The notes under the pieces: generated by a model
What the model saw: only the letters and a program-made list of their open reading frames with translations
Databases searched by the model: none
Told to the model about the DNA's origin: nothing
Position numbers and translations under genes: made by a program
In this document: piece after piece, positions 1-7,610 of the stretch
Layout of the letters: the number at the start of each line of letters is the position of its first letter
Position numbering within the stretch: the first letter of the stretch is position 1
Source of the DNA: Clostridia bacterium
Lineage (GTDB): Bacteria; Bacillota; Clostridia; Oscillospirales; Acutalibacteraceae
Assembly (NCBI GenBank): GCA_017472575.1
Contig: JAFUPX010000043.1
Coordinates: forward strand, 1 to 64,000
DNA length: 64,000 bases
Direction: 5' to 3'

Positions 1-198
1 ACATCTTGATTCATTTAATAAATCTACTTGTGATATCTGCCTGCTGACAAAAACTTTTTTACCTTTTTCATCAATATCAGGTGTGATTAATTTTTTTAAC
101 AAAGACAATTCTTTTAATGTCAAGTGTTTAGTTTCTTTGATTTTCGCAACATGATCTTTAACACAATTTTTTTCTTCTTTTAAAATATCATTTTCCAT
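1..198 (-). CDS. partial hypothetical protein (cut by window edge)
   Basis: An open frame runs from an ATG at 198 to the window edge without a stop, giving 66 codons. It starts MENDILKEEKNC and is rich in Lys and Glu. GGGAGAG lies 6 bases before the ATG, and a good promoter lies upstream (230-258), so the start is well supported. The 3' end is outside the window. No family is recognised. It is divergent from the XRE regulator and has the same AT-rich composition, so it probably belongs to the integrative element. Confidence 0.6.
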   Translation of the reverse strand, partial: MENDILKEEKNCVKDHVAKIKETKHLTLKELSLLKKLITPDIDEKGKKVFVSRQISQVDLLNESRC

Positions 199-229
199 GA
201 TTAACTCTCCCAAATATTTTAATACATAC

Positions 230-258
230 ATTTTAAAACATAAATCCACAAAAGTCAA
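230..258 (-). promoter_or_regulatory. sigma-A-type promoter of the partial left gene
   Basis: On the minus strand the -35 is TTGACT (253-258) and the -10 is TAAAAT (230-235), separated by 17 bases. Transcription would start near 223, leaving a short leader before the ATG at 198. The site lies in the divergent region next to the XRE gene, so the repressor could act here. Confidence 0.65.
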
Positions 259-329
259 CATATAATTCCATACATATAAACACTTACAAATGTTAAACTA
301 ACACTATATTTGTGGAAAGAGGTATATGC

Positions 330-623
330 ATGCGTGACTTTTCGGAGATTGCAAAGGAATTAAGATTATCTAAAAACTTAACTCAGTCTCAATTAGCAGA
401 ACGACTTTGGGTTAAAAAGTCTATTATATCAGCCTATGAAACCGATGCCAGACCGCCGAGTCTTGATATGCTTATCAAGTACGCAAAAGAGTTTCATGTT
501 TCCACAGATTATTTATTAGGAATCGAATCAAACAAAACAATTAATGTAAACGGTCTAACTGATACGCAAATAAATACCCTTAATAGCCTTGTGAATGAAT
601 TTTTAAAGGCAAATAAGGAATAA
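330..623 (+). CDS. XRE-family helix-turn-helix transcriptional regulator
   Basis: A 97-aa protein with an N-terminal Cro/CI-type helix-turn-helix. Residues about 5-65 include LTQSQLAERLWVKKSIISAY and the typical tail of the fold, VSTDYLLG. The remaining ~30 residues (LTDTQINTLNSLVNEFLKAN) form a short helix, likely for dimerisation. The ATG at 330 is chosen over an in-frame GTG at 312 because AAAGAGG (316-322) sits 7 bases before it and covers the GTG region. It is followed by a strong terminator and sits between two promoters. By analogy with similar elements it probably represses element genes; that role is inferred. Confidence 0.9.
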   Translation: MRDFSEIAKELRLSKNLTQSQLAERLWVKKSIISAYETDARPPSLDMLIKYAKEFHVSTDYLLGIESNKTINVNGLTDTQINTLNSLVNEFLKANKE

Positions 624-638
624 ATATTATAATAATTA

Positions 639-685
639 AACCCTGCTGTAGCCTGATTTAAGGGCATATAGCAGGGTTGTTTTTA
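639..685 (+). terminator. rho-independent terminator after the XRE gene
   Basis: Inverted arms built on ACCCTGCT and AGCAGGGT (about 639-678) are followed by TTGTTTTT. It isolates the regulator from the ATPase gene. Confidence 0.85.
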
Positions 686-704
686 TCAGAAACAAAATTC
701 ACTA

Positions 705-764
705 TTGACAAATTACGGAAAGTTGTGTATAATAAAGATACGACAATTCCTTAAAGTTGTGTAT
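705..764 (+). promoter_or_regulatory. consensus promoter with a 20-bp direct repeat (likely operator)
   Basis: The -35 TTGACA (705-710) and -10 TATAAT (728-733) are perfect consensus with a 17-bp spacer. A 20-bp unit covering the spacer and -10 (711-730) recurs at 745-764 with 17 of 20 identities, sharing AAAGTTGTGTAT. The two copies are 34 bp apart, about three helical turns, which suits paired binding of a repressor such as the adjacent XRE protein. Operator function is inferred. Confidence 0.75.
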
Positions 765-786
765 TCCACGAGAAGGGTGTTCTGTT

Positions 787-2028
787 ATGATTGAAAGAAA
801 ACAATATTTAAAAATACTTATAGACGAAAGCGAAAACAATAAGATTAAAGTTCTAACCGGTCTTCAAGGGGTTGGTAAATCCTATTTATTAGAAAAGATT
901 TTTCAACCATATTTAATTAAATCAGGTATAGACTCATCTTTACTTTTATATTTAGATTTACAAAAAAAGAAATATTCTAATCTAAATACTGTTGAAAAAA
1001 TTATGAGTTATTTATCAGAACAAATCGATAAAGAAAATAGATACTATATCTTTATTGACGAAATAATGCAGATTTCAGATTATGAAGACTTGTTTGAAGC
1101 ACTTTCGAATATTGAGAATGCCCAGATATATGTTACAGAAAGTAATAATGAAATAATCACATCAGAGATGAAAGTGCGTTATTCTAATAAATTAAGTGAA
1201 ATATATATTGCTCCACTTTCTTATAAAGAGTTTAAAGCTTTATATTCAGACCAAATAGATGATTATTCCATTTTAAAAGAGTATATTGCATTTGGCGGTA
1301 TGCCCGAATTAAAAAAATGCAAATCAACTAAAGAAAGAGAAGATTACTTAACTGCATTAATGGATTCGATTTTACAAAAAGTATTAAAAAGCAATAAAGT
1401 TTATTATGAAGAATCTTTTCTGGCTTTGGTAAATCTGATGGCAAAGCATTTTGGAGAATTTGGACATATCTACGAAATTGAAGATATCATGCGAAAATCC
1501 GATGATCAAGTAACGGATAAAACTTTGAAAATATATGAAAATTATTTAATTAAATCGTACTTACTGCATCAAATTAATTCTTATGATATAAAGAAGAAGC
1601 GAACAACAAGGACAACAAAATTCTTTTTTACCGATAATGGCTTATTAGGAGCAAAAAACAATTTTGAAAGAAATGATATTAAGAAGATTTCCGCAGTTGT
1701 GCTTAATGAATTATTGTTGAGAAAATATGAAGTTTTCTCAGGAAAGTTAGAAACTTTTTATCGTGGTGGTGACGGTAAGACATCTCGTAAATATATGAGT
1801 ATTTCTTTTGTGGTAAAACAATCAGATGGAAGATTATGTTATTTAGATATCACTTCTAATACTCCCGAATACATAAAAGAATGTTCTAAAAAGTTTTCAT
1901 ATATTAGAGATTCGTTTAAAAAAATAATTCTTGTTATGGATACTTGTGAAACATATTTTGATGAGAAAGGGGTGGTTGTTATGAGTGTAACAAACTTTTT
2001 ATTGAATGAAAATAGTTTGGATATATAA
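787..2028 (+). CDS. AAA-family ATPase with DUF4143-like C-terminal domain
   Basis: A 413-aa protein. The N-terminal AAA_14-type ATPase has Walker A GLQGVGKS near residue 25 and Walker B YYIFIDEI near residue 95. It also has the family's PLSYKEF and YIAFGGMPEL segments. The C-terminal part resembles DUF4143, with NELLLRKYEVFSGK followed by a beta-rich stretch. The usual EIDF-type acidic motif is not seen there (it reads SISFVV), and the sensor-like TGSN segment reads ESNN, so the nuclease-like activity may be lost. I chose ATG 787 because GAAGGGTG lies 7 bases upstream; the longer frame from a TTG at 757 has no ribosome site. It has its own consensus promoter. Its role is unknown. Confidence 0.75.
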   Translation: MIERKQYLKILIDESENNKIKVLTGLQGVGKSYLLEKIFQPYLIKSGIDSSLLLYLDLQKKKYSNLNTVEKIMSYLSEQIDKENRYYIFIDEIMQISDYEDLFEALSNIENAQIYVTESNNEIITSEMKVRYSNKLSEIYIAPLSYKEFKALYSDQIDDYSILKEYIAFGGMPELKKCKSTKEREDYLTALMDSILQKVLKSNKVYYEESFLALVNLMAKHFGEFGHIYEIEDIMRKSDDQVTDKTLKIYENYLIKSYLLHQINSYDIKKKRTTRTTKFFFTDNGLLGAKNNFERNDIKKISAVVLNELLLRKYEVFSGKLETFYRGGDGKTSRKYMSISFVVKQSDGRLCYLDITSNTPEYIKECSKKFSYIRDSFKKIILVMDTCETYFDEKGVVVMSVTNFLLNENSLDI

Positions 2029-2366
2029 CTTCCGATTATGTACCAATTATTGGGAAGTAATATAAAATGCTGTGTCATCCCTTTTTGAAAAATAGTCTCT
2101 TAACCTATGTCAATTTGTCCATTAAAATAGAGACATTTTCACCAAATTGGATGACAAGTTGTCAAAAAAGAATCCCAATATTTCATCCAATAATAAAAGA
2201 ATAGTAGAGTAAAATAAAGAATAGTAAATAACAAAAAAGTAATAAGAATTTAATCTTCCTTTGGAAGATTAGCGGGACACTACTTTTTGAAACACTCTAA
2301 ATTAAGAACATTGTCATTGGAGAGGGACACCAAAAACTACTACATTATTATACGAGGAGGAATCTA
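2029..2366 (+). other. 338-bp non-coding region rich in inverted repeats
   Basis: No convincing gene is present. It holds several dyads: TGTCATCC (about 2072) with GGATGACA (2149-2156); GTCTCT with AGAGAC (about 2096-2133); TGACAAGTTGTCA (2152-2164); and a 21-bp perfect palindrome-like hairpin at 2251-2271 (arms TAATCTTCC/GGAAGATTA). GGGACAC occurs twice, at 2274-2280 and 2324-2330, and AGGACAC again after the integrase (4686-4692). The position just before a possible replication-type protein makes an origin, transfer site or regulatory site plausible, but this is only inference. Confidence 0.5.
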
Positions 2367-3119
2367 ATGAAAAAAGATTCCATAATGTTAGAAAGTGAAA
2401 AATTTATAAATCATGATATATATCCGGAATATACTCCGATAGATTTCGAGAGTTATTTTAGTGAACTTTCAAAAAAGCATCTAATTAAGAAAAATACTTA
2501 TACAGTTCGGTATCATGCGATGAATATCTTGATAGATGAATATAAATTTTCAACTAATAATTACGAAGAGATAATTAATATTACTAATGAGCATATAAAT
2601 TTATTGTGCTATTTGATAAGCTACAGTTTAGGTAATGCATGTGCTAACTATACTGTTTATTGGGGAAGCAATAAAACTGTTGCTAATGACCTTGGAGTAT
2701 CTACAAAATCTATACAACGTTGGTTGGTAGATTTACAAAAAATTGAGTTTGTAAAGATTGTAAGACCAAGTGGATCGGAAAGATTTGTATACATAAATTA
2801 TGGTAAAATTAAGAAAACCATTGACGATAAATTGAATATAACAGAGAAGAGAATTTATATCCCAGACGAACTTAAAATCGCAGTAAATATGTTTGTAAAC
2901 AAAGAGTTAATACCAAAAGATGAAGCAGAGAAATATTTAAATTTCTTAATAAATCAATATGACCTTAAATGTTCAATGGGTCAAATACTTAATTTTGAAA
3001 AATATATATTATTATTAGCCGATAAGCTAAATATAGATTTAGATACATATCGTAAATACTTTGATATATTGATAAAAACTTATAATATGAAGAAAAACCA
3101 AAATAATATATCTGACTAA
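2367..3119 (+). CDS. helix-turn-helix protein of the integrative element (possible replication initiator)
   Basis: A 250-aa, very Lys/Asn/Ile-rich protein. Residues about 98-135 form a winged helix-turn-helix-like segment (NDLGVSTKSIQRWLVDLQKI, then a short beta region with RPSGSERFVYINY). This layout resembles helix-turn-helix replication or plasmid-type proteins, in which a sequence-specific domain sits mid-protein. I cannot assign a named family. GAGGAGG lies 6 bases before the ATG, so the start is firm. It follows the repeat-rich region and precedes the excisionase and integrase, a common order in small integrative elements. Confidence 0.65.
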   Translation: MKKDSIMLESEKFINHDIYPEYTPIDFESYFSELSKKHLIKKNTYTVRYHAMNILIDEYKFSTNNYEEIINITNEHINLLCYLISYSLGNACANYTVYWGSNKTVANDLGVSTKSIQRWLVDLQKIEFVKIVRPSGSERFVYINYGKIKKTIDDKLNITEKRIYIPDELKIAVNMFVNKELIPKDEAEKYLNFLINQYDLKCSMGQILNFEKYILLLADKLNIDLDTYRKYFDILIKTYNMKKNQNNISD

Positions 3120-3152
3120 AGCAACAGTAATTAAAATAATTTTAGACGATGC

Positions 3153-3186
3153 CCTACGCCGATTCTTTACTTTTCATCAGTGTAGG
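3153..3186 (+). repeat. imperfect hairpin before the excisionase gene
   Basis: CCTACGCCGAT (3153-3163) pairs with ATCAGTGTAGG (3176-3186) in 10 of 11 positions, with a 12-base loop. It has no T-run on the plus strand, so it is not a simple terminator. It could be a protein-binding site or a leader structure. Confidence 0.5.
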
Positions 3187-3211
3187 TAAAATATAGGGAG
3201 AGATGATAACT

Positions 3212-3460
3212 ATGATAGAAAAGTATAATCAAACATTAAATTTAAATATGAACAGTACACCTCGAATTAGAACGATTCCTAAAGCGTATGACGAGATTAA
3301 AAAACTCGATAAAGATACATCTTTTACACTGAGAGCACTACGCAGAATGTGTGCAAATGGGGATATACCAACAGTAAAGGTTGGAAATAAAACTCTAATA
3401 AATGTTGATTTATTAATACGCACATTATCGTGTGACAATGAAACCGTCTGTGTTCTTTAA
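3212..3460 (+). CDS. excisionase-like helix-turn-helix protein
   Basis: An 82-aa protein whose core (TLRALRRMCANGDIPTVKVG followed by NKTLINVDLLIR) matches the MerR/Xis-type DNA-binding fold of excisionases in Tn916-like and related elements. Two ATGs compete; 3212 is preferred because AGGGAGAG (3195-3202) lies 9 bases upstream, whereas it touches the ATG at 3203. It is 20 bp upstream of the integrase and in the same direction, the classic xis-int arrangement. Expected role: directing the integrase toward excision. Confidence 0.8.
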   Translation: MIEKYNQTLNLNMNSTPRIRTIPKAYDEIKKLDKDTSFTLRALRRMCANGDIPTVKVGNKTLINVDLLIRTLSCDNETVCVL

Positions 3461-3480
3461 ATCAGAAGGAGTTAAAGAAC

Positions 3481-4668
3481 ATGGCTACAATAAAATTGAG
3501 AAAAAATAAAACGGGTGAGTTATCTTTTTTAATCAGGGTTTCTCTTGGTTATGATAACCAAAATAAACAGATAATTAAATCTATGACTTACAAACCCGAA
3601 AAGGAGTTGACTGAAAGGCAAGCAAAAAAAGAGGCACAGAGACGAGCGTTAATATTTGAGGAAGAATGTAAAGCCTATAACCTAAGCAACAGGCGTGTAA
3701 AATTTCAAGTTTTAGCAGATGAGTGGTTACATTTAATTGAACAAACGCAAGAAATGAAACCATCAACTGTTGTTAGACTTAAAGCTATGAAAGAGCGAAC
3801 ATATAATGCTTTTGGTAATACTTATGTTGATAAAATTACATATCGACAAATTCAATGCTTTATACTTGATTTGTCTAAAGACGGAGTAAACCAAAGAACC
3901 GGCAAAGGGCTTTCGCAAAAAACACAGAAACATTATTTGACGTTTATAAGTGATGTTATGAAATACGCACTGAAATGCGGTTATGTTTCTTCAAACCCGT
4001 GCAAAGATATATCGGTAGTTAAAACTGTAAGCAAAGAAAAGGATATTTATTCTTTGGATGAACTAAAGCTGCTATTAACAAAAATTAACGAGAGAGCGGA
4101 TACGGATTATAAAGTATTCTTTAATTTGTTGGCCTATTGTGGTATAAGACGCGGAGAAGCTCTTGGTATTGAATATAAAGACATTGATTTTGATACCGGA
4201 ATGGTTTCTATAGTAAGAACTTCAAATTACAATGCAGAAAAAGGCGTCTATACAAGCACTCCTAAAACAGATACAAGCTATAGAGATCTTTTACTACAAG
4301 CTAATATTCTTGATTTAATTAAAAAATTAAGAGCAGAACAGCAAGAGAAAGCCGATAAGTTGGGTGATTTGTGGGTGGAAAATGACAGATTATTTGTAAC
4401 TTGGTGTGGTAAGCCAATGCATCCAAACACACCTTATACTTGGTTAGAGCGGTTTTGTAAAAATGAAGGAATACCCTTTAAAGGATTACATAGTTTCAGA
4501 CACTCTGTAGCAACACAAGCTATTACTAATGGAGTAGATGTGAAAACTGTATCAGCAATTTTGGGTCACAGCCAAACAAGTACTACGTTGAACATTTATG
4601 CTCATGCTGTTCAAAAATCAAATGTAAACGCATTAAATTTAATGGCAGGATTACTTGAAAATTTTTAA
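3481..4668 (+). CDS. int: tyrosine recombinase / phage-type integrase
   Basis: A 395-aa site-specific recombinase of the Tn916/phage family. The N-terminal ~60 residues form an arm-binding domain, residues about 65-175 the SAM-like core-binding domain, and the rest the catalytic domain. Catalytic residues are visible: Arg in YCGIRRGEALG, His-x-x-Arg in LHSFRHSVATQA, His in LGHSQTSTT, and the nucleophile Tyr in LNIYAHAV. AGAAGGAG lies 9 bases before the ATG. The gene ends 91 bp from the 3' end of tRNA-Leu and points toward it, as expected when the integrase uses the tRNA 3' end as attachment site. Confidence 0.95.
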   Translation: MATIKLRKNKTGELSFLIRVSLGYDNQNKQIIKSMTYKPEKELTERQAKKEAQRRALIFEEECKAYNLSNRRVKFQVLADEWLHLIEQTQEMKPSTVVRLKAMKERTYNAFGNTYVDKITYRQIQCFILDLSKDGVNQRTGKGLSQKTQKHYLTFISDVMKYALKCGYVSSNPCKDISVVKTVSKEKDIYSLDELKLLLTKINERADTDYKVFFNLLAYCGIRRGEALGIEYKDIDFDTGMVSIVRTSNYNAEKGVYTSTPKTDTSYRDLLLQANILDLIKKLRAEQQEKADKLGDLWVENDRLFVTWCGKPMHPNTPYTWLERFCKNEGIPFKGLHSFRHSVATQAITNGVDVKTVSAILGHSQTSTTLNIYAHAVQKSNVNALNLMAGLLENF

Positions 4669-4716
4669 AATAAAGGACTCAGTAAAGGACACAAGTGTTT
4701 TCAGGCAAAAAGAAAA

Positions 4717-4750
4717 CCTTACAAGTGGCTTTGTTAAGCCATTTGTAAGG
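4717..4750 (-). terminator. rho-independent terminator of tRNA-Leu
   Basis: Arms of 15 bases (CCTTACAAGTGGCTT and its near-perfect complement) close a 4-base loop. Read on the minus strand, the hairpin is followed by TTTTCTTTTT. It lies between the integrase end and the tRNA 3' end, so it may have come with the element. Confidence 0.85.
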
Positions 4751-4759
4751 TCTCAAAGA

Positions 4760-4843
4760 TGGTGCGAGTGACGGGACTTGAACCCGTACGTCGTGGACAC
4801 ACGCCCCTCAAACGTGCCTGTCTGCCTATTCCAGCACACTCGC
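4760..4843 (-). tRNA. tRNA-Leu (anticodon GAG)
   Basis: On the minus strand the acceptor stem GCGAGTG pairs with CACTCGC, followed by A73 and an encoded CCA (4760-4762). The anticodon stem CACGT/GCGTG closes the loop TTGAGGG, giving anticodon GAG. The T arm is ACGGG-TTCAAGT-CCCGT. An extended variable arm fits a type II Leu tRNA. It is the likely integration target of the element on its left. Confidence 0.95.
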
Positions 4844-4862
4844 AAATTTATCGTGCCAGATT

Positions 4863-4891
4863 ATTATATCACCGACACCTTTACTTGTCAA
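4863..4891 (-). promoter_or_regulatory. consensus promoter of tRNA-Leu
   Basis: The minus strand has TTGACA (4886-4891), a 17-bp spacer and TATAAT (4863-4868): a perfect sigma-A promoter that starts transcription close to the tRNA 5' end. Confidence 0.9.
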
Positions 4892-4917
4892 CTAAAAATT
4901 TACTTTTTTCAAAAAAA

Positions 4918-4945
4918 TTTCAGCCGGAATAAAATCCGGCTGAAA
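4918..4945 (-). terminator. terminator of the rhamnulokinase gene
   Basis: TTTCAGCCGGA pairs with TCCGGCTGAAA; on the minus strand a run of seven T follows. It lies 6 bp after the rhaB stop. Confidence 0.9.
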
Positions 4946-4951
4946 ACATAC

Positions 4952-6418
4952 TTATTTTCCTAAAATTTTAAGATACTCCTTATACGGTGCTTCCCATTCC
5001 TGCGAATTTTCGGGAGTATATCTTGCAAGGTCAGTAGAGTTTGAAACTACCTTTCTTATTTCTTTGAGGTCCTTTATCTCGCCAAGGGCTGTATAAGCAA
5101 CGGCAATGTTACCCATAACCGTAGCCTCAGAGGGTCCTGCCAGAACTTCAACTCCGCAGGCATCAGCGGCAAGTCTGCAAAGAAGTGTATCTTTTATTCC
5201 GCCGCCGAGAACATTTATACTCTTATACTGCTTATTTCCAAGCTTGCAAAGCGCCTCAAAGGTATACTTATACTTCATTGCAAGACTCTGATAAATACAG
5301 CGCATTATTTCGCCGCGGGTTTTGGGAACATACTGCCCTGTCTGTTCGCAGAACTTCACTACCCTCTTAGGCAGATTTCCTGCTGTTTCAAACATCGGAT
5401 TATCTACATCTATAAAGCACTTAAACGGCTCTGCTGCCAACGCTTCCTTTTCAAGCTGGTTAAAGCTCACATCCTCGCCCTCGCGTTTCCACTGCCTGCG
5501 AGATTCCTGAATAAGCCAAAGACCCATTATGTTCTTTAAAAATCTTGTTGTTCCGTTATAGCCGCCCTCGTTTGTGAACTGGAAGTCCTCTGCCTCTTTG
5601 GAAATTATAGGGGTATCGTTTTCAATTCCAAAAAGGCTCCATGTACCACAGCTTATGTATACGAAATCCTCTGAGCTGCTCGGAGTTGCCGCAACAGCGG
5701 AGGCTGTATCATGTCCGCATACAGCAATAACCGGCACCTTTTCACAGCCTAATTCTTCGCATATATCGTCCGACAGCATACCGAATACCTCACCGCCCTG
5801 AACTATAGGAGCGAAAATATTTTTAGGTAAGCCTAAGCGGTTGATAATATCAAAGTTCCAATCATTTTTATAGGGATCATAAAGGTTAGTGGTTGAAGCG
5901 ATGCTTGCCTCCTCCTTCATTTCGCCTGTAAGCATATAAGCGAAAAGGTCAGGCATAAGGAGAATTTTCTCGGTGCGTTCTAACAGCTCAGGCTCCTTTA
6001 ATTTTAAATACATAAGCTGATAAATTGTGTTGATACGCATTGTTTGGGTACCGGTGAGCTTATAAAGCTCGTCTTTAGGAACGATTTTGAAAACCTCTTC
6101 GAGCATACCCTCGGTTCTTGTGTCACGGTAGTGAACAGGGTTTGCGAGAAGATTTCCGTTTTTATCAAGCATACCGAAATCAACACCCCAAGTGTCGATA
6201 CCGATAGCGTCAAACCCGCCGTCATTAACAGCTTTGGTTATACCGGTTTTGATTTCAAAGAAAAGCCTTAAAACATCCCAGTACATTCTGCCTCGTAAAA
6301 TAACCGTATCATTGCTGAAACGGTGAATTTCGCGAATGGTAATTTTCTCTCCGTCAAACTCGGAAAGCATTGCTCTGCCCGAGGAAGCGCCGAAGTCGAA
6401 AGATAGTATTTTTTTCAT
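4952..6418 (-). CDS. rhaB: rhamnulokinase
   Basis: A 488-aa sugar kinase of the FGGY family that phosphorylates L-rhamnulose to L-rhamnulose 1-phosphate. The ATP-binding N-terminal start SFDFGASSGRAML is typical of RhaB. Other marks are IGIDTWGVDFGMLDKNG with NPVHYRDTRT in the first domain, ISCGTWSLFGIE at the domain junction, and VLGGGIKDTLLCRLAAD in the second domain. The length equals the usual ~480-490 aa. AAGGAG lies 8 bases before the ATG. It is a single-gene unit with its own promoter and terminator; no isomerase or aldolase gene is nearby, so the rest of rhamnose catabolism must be elsewhere. Confidence 0.93.
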   Translation of the reverse strand: MKKILSFDFGASSGRAMLSEFDGEKITIREIHRFSNDTVILRGRMYWDVLRLFFEIKTGITKAVNDGGFDAIGIDTWGVDFGMLDKNGNLLANPVHYRDTRTEGMLEEVFKIVPKDELYKLTGTQTMRINTIYQLMYLKLKEPELLERTEKILLMPDLFAYMLTGEMKEEASIASTTNLYDPYKNDWNFDIINRLGLPKNIFAPIVQGGEVFGMLSDDICEELGCEKVPVIAVCGHDTASAVAATPSSSEDFVYISCGTWSLFGIENDTPIISKEAEDFQFTNEGGYNGTTRFLKNIMGLWLIQESRRQWKREGEDVSFNQLEKEALAAEPFKCFIDVDNPMFETAGNLPKRVVKFCEQTGQYVPKTRGEIMRCIYQSLAMKYKYTFEALCKLGNKQYKSINVLGGGIKDTLLCRLAADACGVEVLAGPSEATVMGNIAVAYTALGEIKDLKEIRKVVSNSTDLARYTPENSQEWEAPYKEYLKILGK

Positions 6419-6454
6419 ATGTATATTCTCCTTAAAAGAGTAATTTCATAATTT

Positions 6455-6483
6455 ATTATAACAAAGTTTTTTAGGATTGTCTA
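6455..6483 (-). promoter_or_regulatory. promoter of rhaB
   Basis: On the minus strand: TAGACA (6478-6483), 17-bp spacer, TATAAT (6455-6460). It is divergent from and abuts the promoter of the FkbM-type gene. Confidence 0.8.
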
Positions 6484-6490
6484 CTGCTAC

Positions 6491-6519
6491 TTGCCATATT
6501 TTTTTATAGGATATATAAT
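6491..6519 (+). promoter_or_regulatory. promoter of the FkbM-type gene
   Basis: TTGCCA (6491-6496), 17-bp spacer, TATAAT (6514-6519). The expected start near 6526 leaves only about 10 bases before the ATG at 6536, so GGGGTG (6525-6530) would sit at the very 5' end of the mRNA. Confidence 0.75.
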
Positions 6520-6535
6520 AATATGGGGTGAAAAA

Positions 6536-7573
6536 ATGGAACAAAACCTACTTGATGTTTTAAAAAAGTCCGAAAAACCGATTGTGCTTTACGGTATGGG
6601 CAACGGTGCGGATAAAATTGCAGACCGGCTTTCAAAGGAAAACATAAAAATTTCAGGTGTTTTTGCAAGTGACGGGTTTGTCCGCAAAAAGCTTTTCCGC
6701 GGTTTCCCTCTTACAAGCTACGGCGAGCTTAAAGAAAGCTTTAAGGATATGATAATATTAGTCTGCTTCGGCAGTAACAGACCTGAGGTTTTAGAAAATA
6801 TAAACCGTTTACAAAGCGAACAGGAGCTTTATGTTCCCGAGGTTCCGGTTTACGGAAACGGACTTTTCACAAGGGAATTTGTTTATGAAAATAAGGATAG
6901 GTTTAAAAAAATATATTCCCTTTTAGCCGATGAAAAATCAAGGCAGACCTTTGAAAAGCTGATAGATTACAAAATCAGCGGAAAGACTCAGTATCTTTTT
7001 GACTGTGAAGTATCACCAAGTGAGCCATATAATAGCTTTTTATATCTTACCGAAAGTGAAATCTTTGTTGACCTCGGTGCCTATAACGGCGACACTGTAA
7101 AAGAGTTTATCTTCCGAACAAATGGGGGCTATAGCGCAATTTATGCCGCAGAACCGGACATTAAAAGCTTTAAAAAGCTCACTCTTAACACATCAGATTT
7201 TGAAAATATACATTTATTTAACGCTTGCATAACCGAAAAAAGCGGAACTGTTAGCTTTTCAATGGGGTCAGGACGCGGTTCAAGCAAGGGCGGCGAAACC
7301 GAAACAGCAGCACTTTGCGTTGATGATATGCTTTTCGGCATAAAGCCCACTTTTATAAAATACGATGTTGAGGGTGAAGAAATAAACGCAATTAGGGGTG
7401 CTGAAAAAACTATCCAAGCACACAAGCCTAAAATGCTGATTTCTGCATATCACCGTAACGACGACCTGCTGACAATCCCCGAGGAAGTATTAAAATTGAG
7501 GGATGACTACAAGATTTATTTAAGACATTTCCCCTATCTTCCTGCATGGGATACTAATTATTATTTTATTTAA
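6536..7573 (+). CDS. FkbM-family methyltransferase domain protein
   Basis: A 345-aa, probably cytoplasmic protein with two parts. Residues about 14-100 look like a small Rossmann domain (IVLYGMGNGADKIADRL), of the kind found in front of some sugar-modifying enzymes. Residues about 175-330 match FkbM methyltransferases: the SAM site FVDLGAYNGDTVKEF, the acidic YAAEPD, and IKYDVEGEEINAIRGAE. FkbM domains transfer methyl groups to O atoms of polysaccharides or secondary metabolites; the substrate here is unknown. The ATG at 6536 is chosen for its GGGGTG site; an upstream TTG would lie in the promoter. It is monocistronic and not next to glycan genes. Confidence 0.8.
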   Translation: MEQNLLDVLKKSEKPIVLYGMGNGADKIADRLSKENIKISGVFASDGFVRKKLFRGFPLTSYGELKESFKDMIILVCFGSNRPEVLENINRLQSEQELYVPEVPVYGNGLFTREFVYENKDRFKKIYSLLADEKSRQTFEKLIDYKISGKTQYLFDCEVSPSEPYNSFLYLTESEIFVDLGAYNGDTVKEFIFRTNGGYSAIYAAEPDIKSFKKLTLNTSDFENIHLFNACITEKSGTVSFSMGSGRGSSKGGETETAALCVDDMLFGIKPTFIKYDVEGEEINAIRGAEKTIQAHKPKMLISAYHRNDDLLTIPEEVLKLRDDYKIYLRHFPYLPAWDTNYYFI

Positions 7574-7576
7574 ATC

Positions 7577-7605
7577 TTTACTTACTTAAATATGTATGTT
7601 AAAAT
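7577..7605 (+). promoter_or_regulatory. promoter of the structured leader and ABC export operon
   Basis: TTTACT (7577-7582), 17-bp spacer, TAAAAT (7600-7605). The predicted start (about 7612) coincides with the first base of the long inverted repeat that follows. Confidence 0.65.
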
Positions 7606-7610
7606 ATAAC

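Noticed and set aside
4778..4963. 61-aa plus-strand open frame over the tRNA
   Set aside because: Covers the tRNA-Leu gene and the rhaB terminator; no ribosome site.
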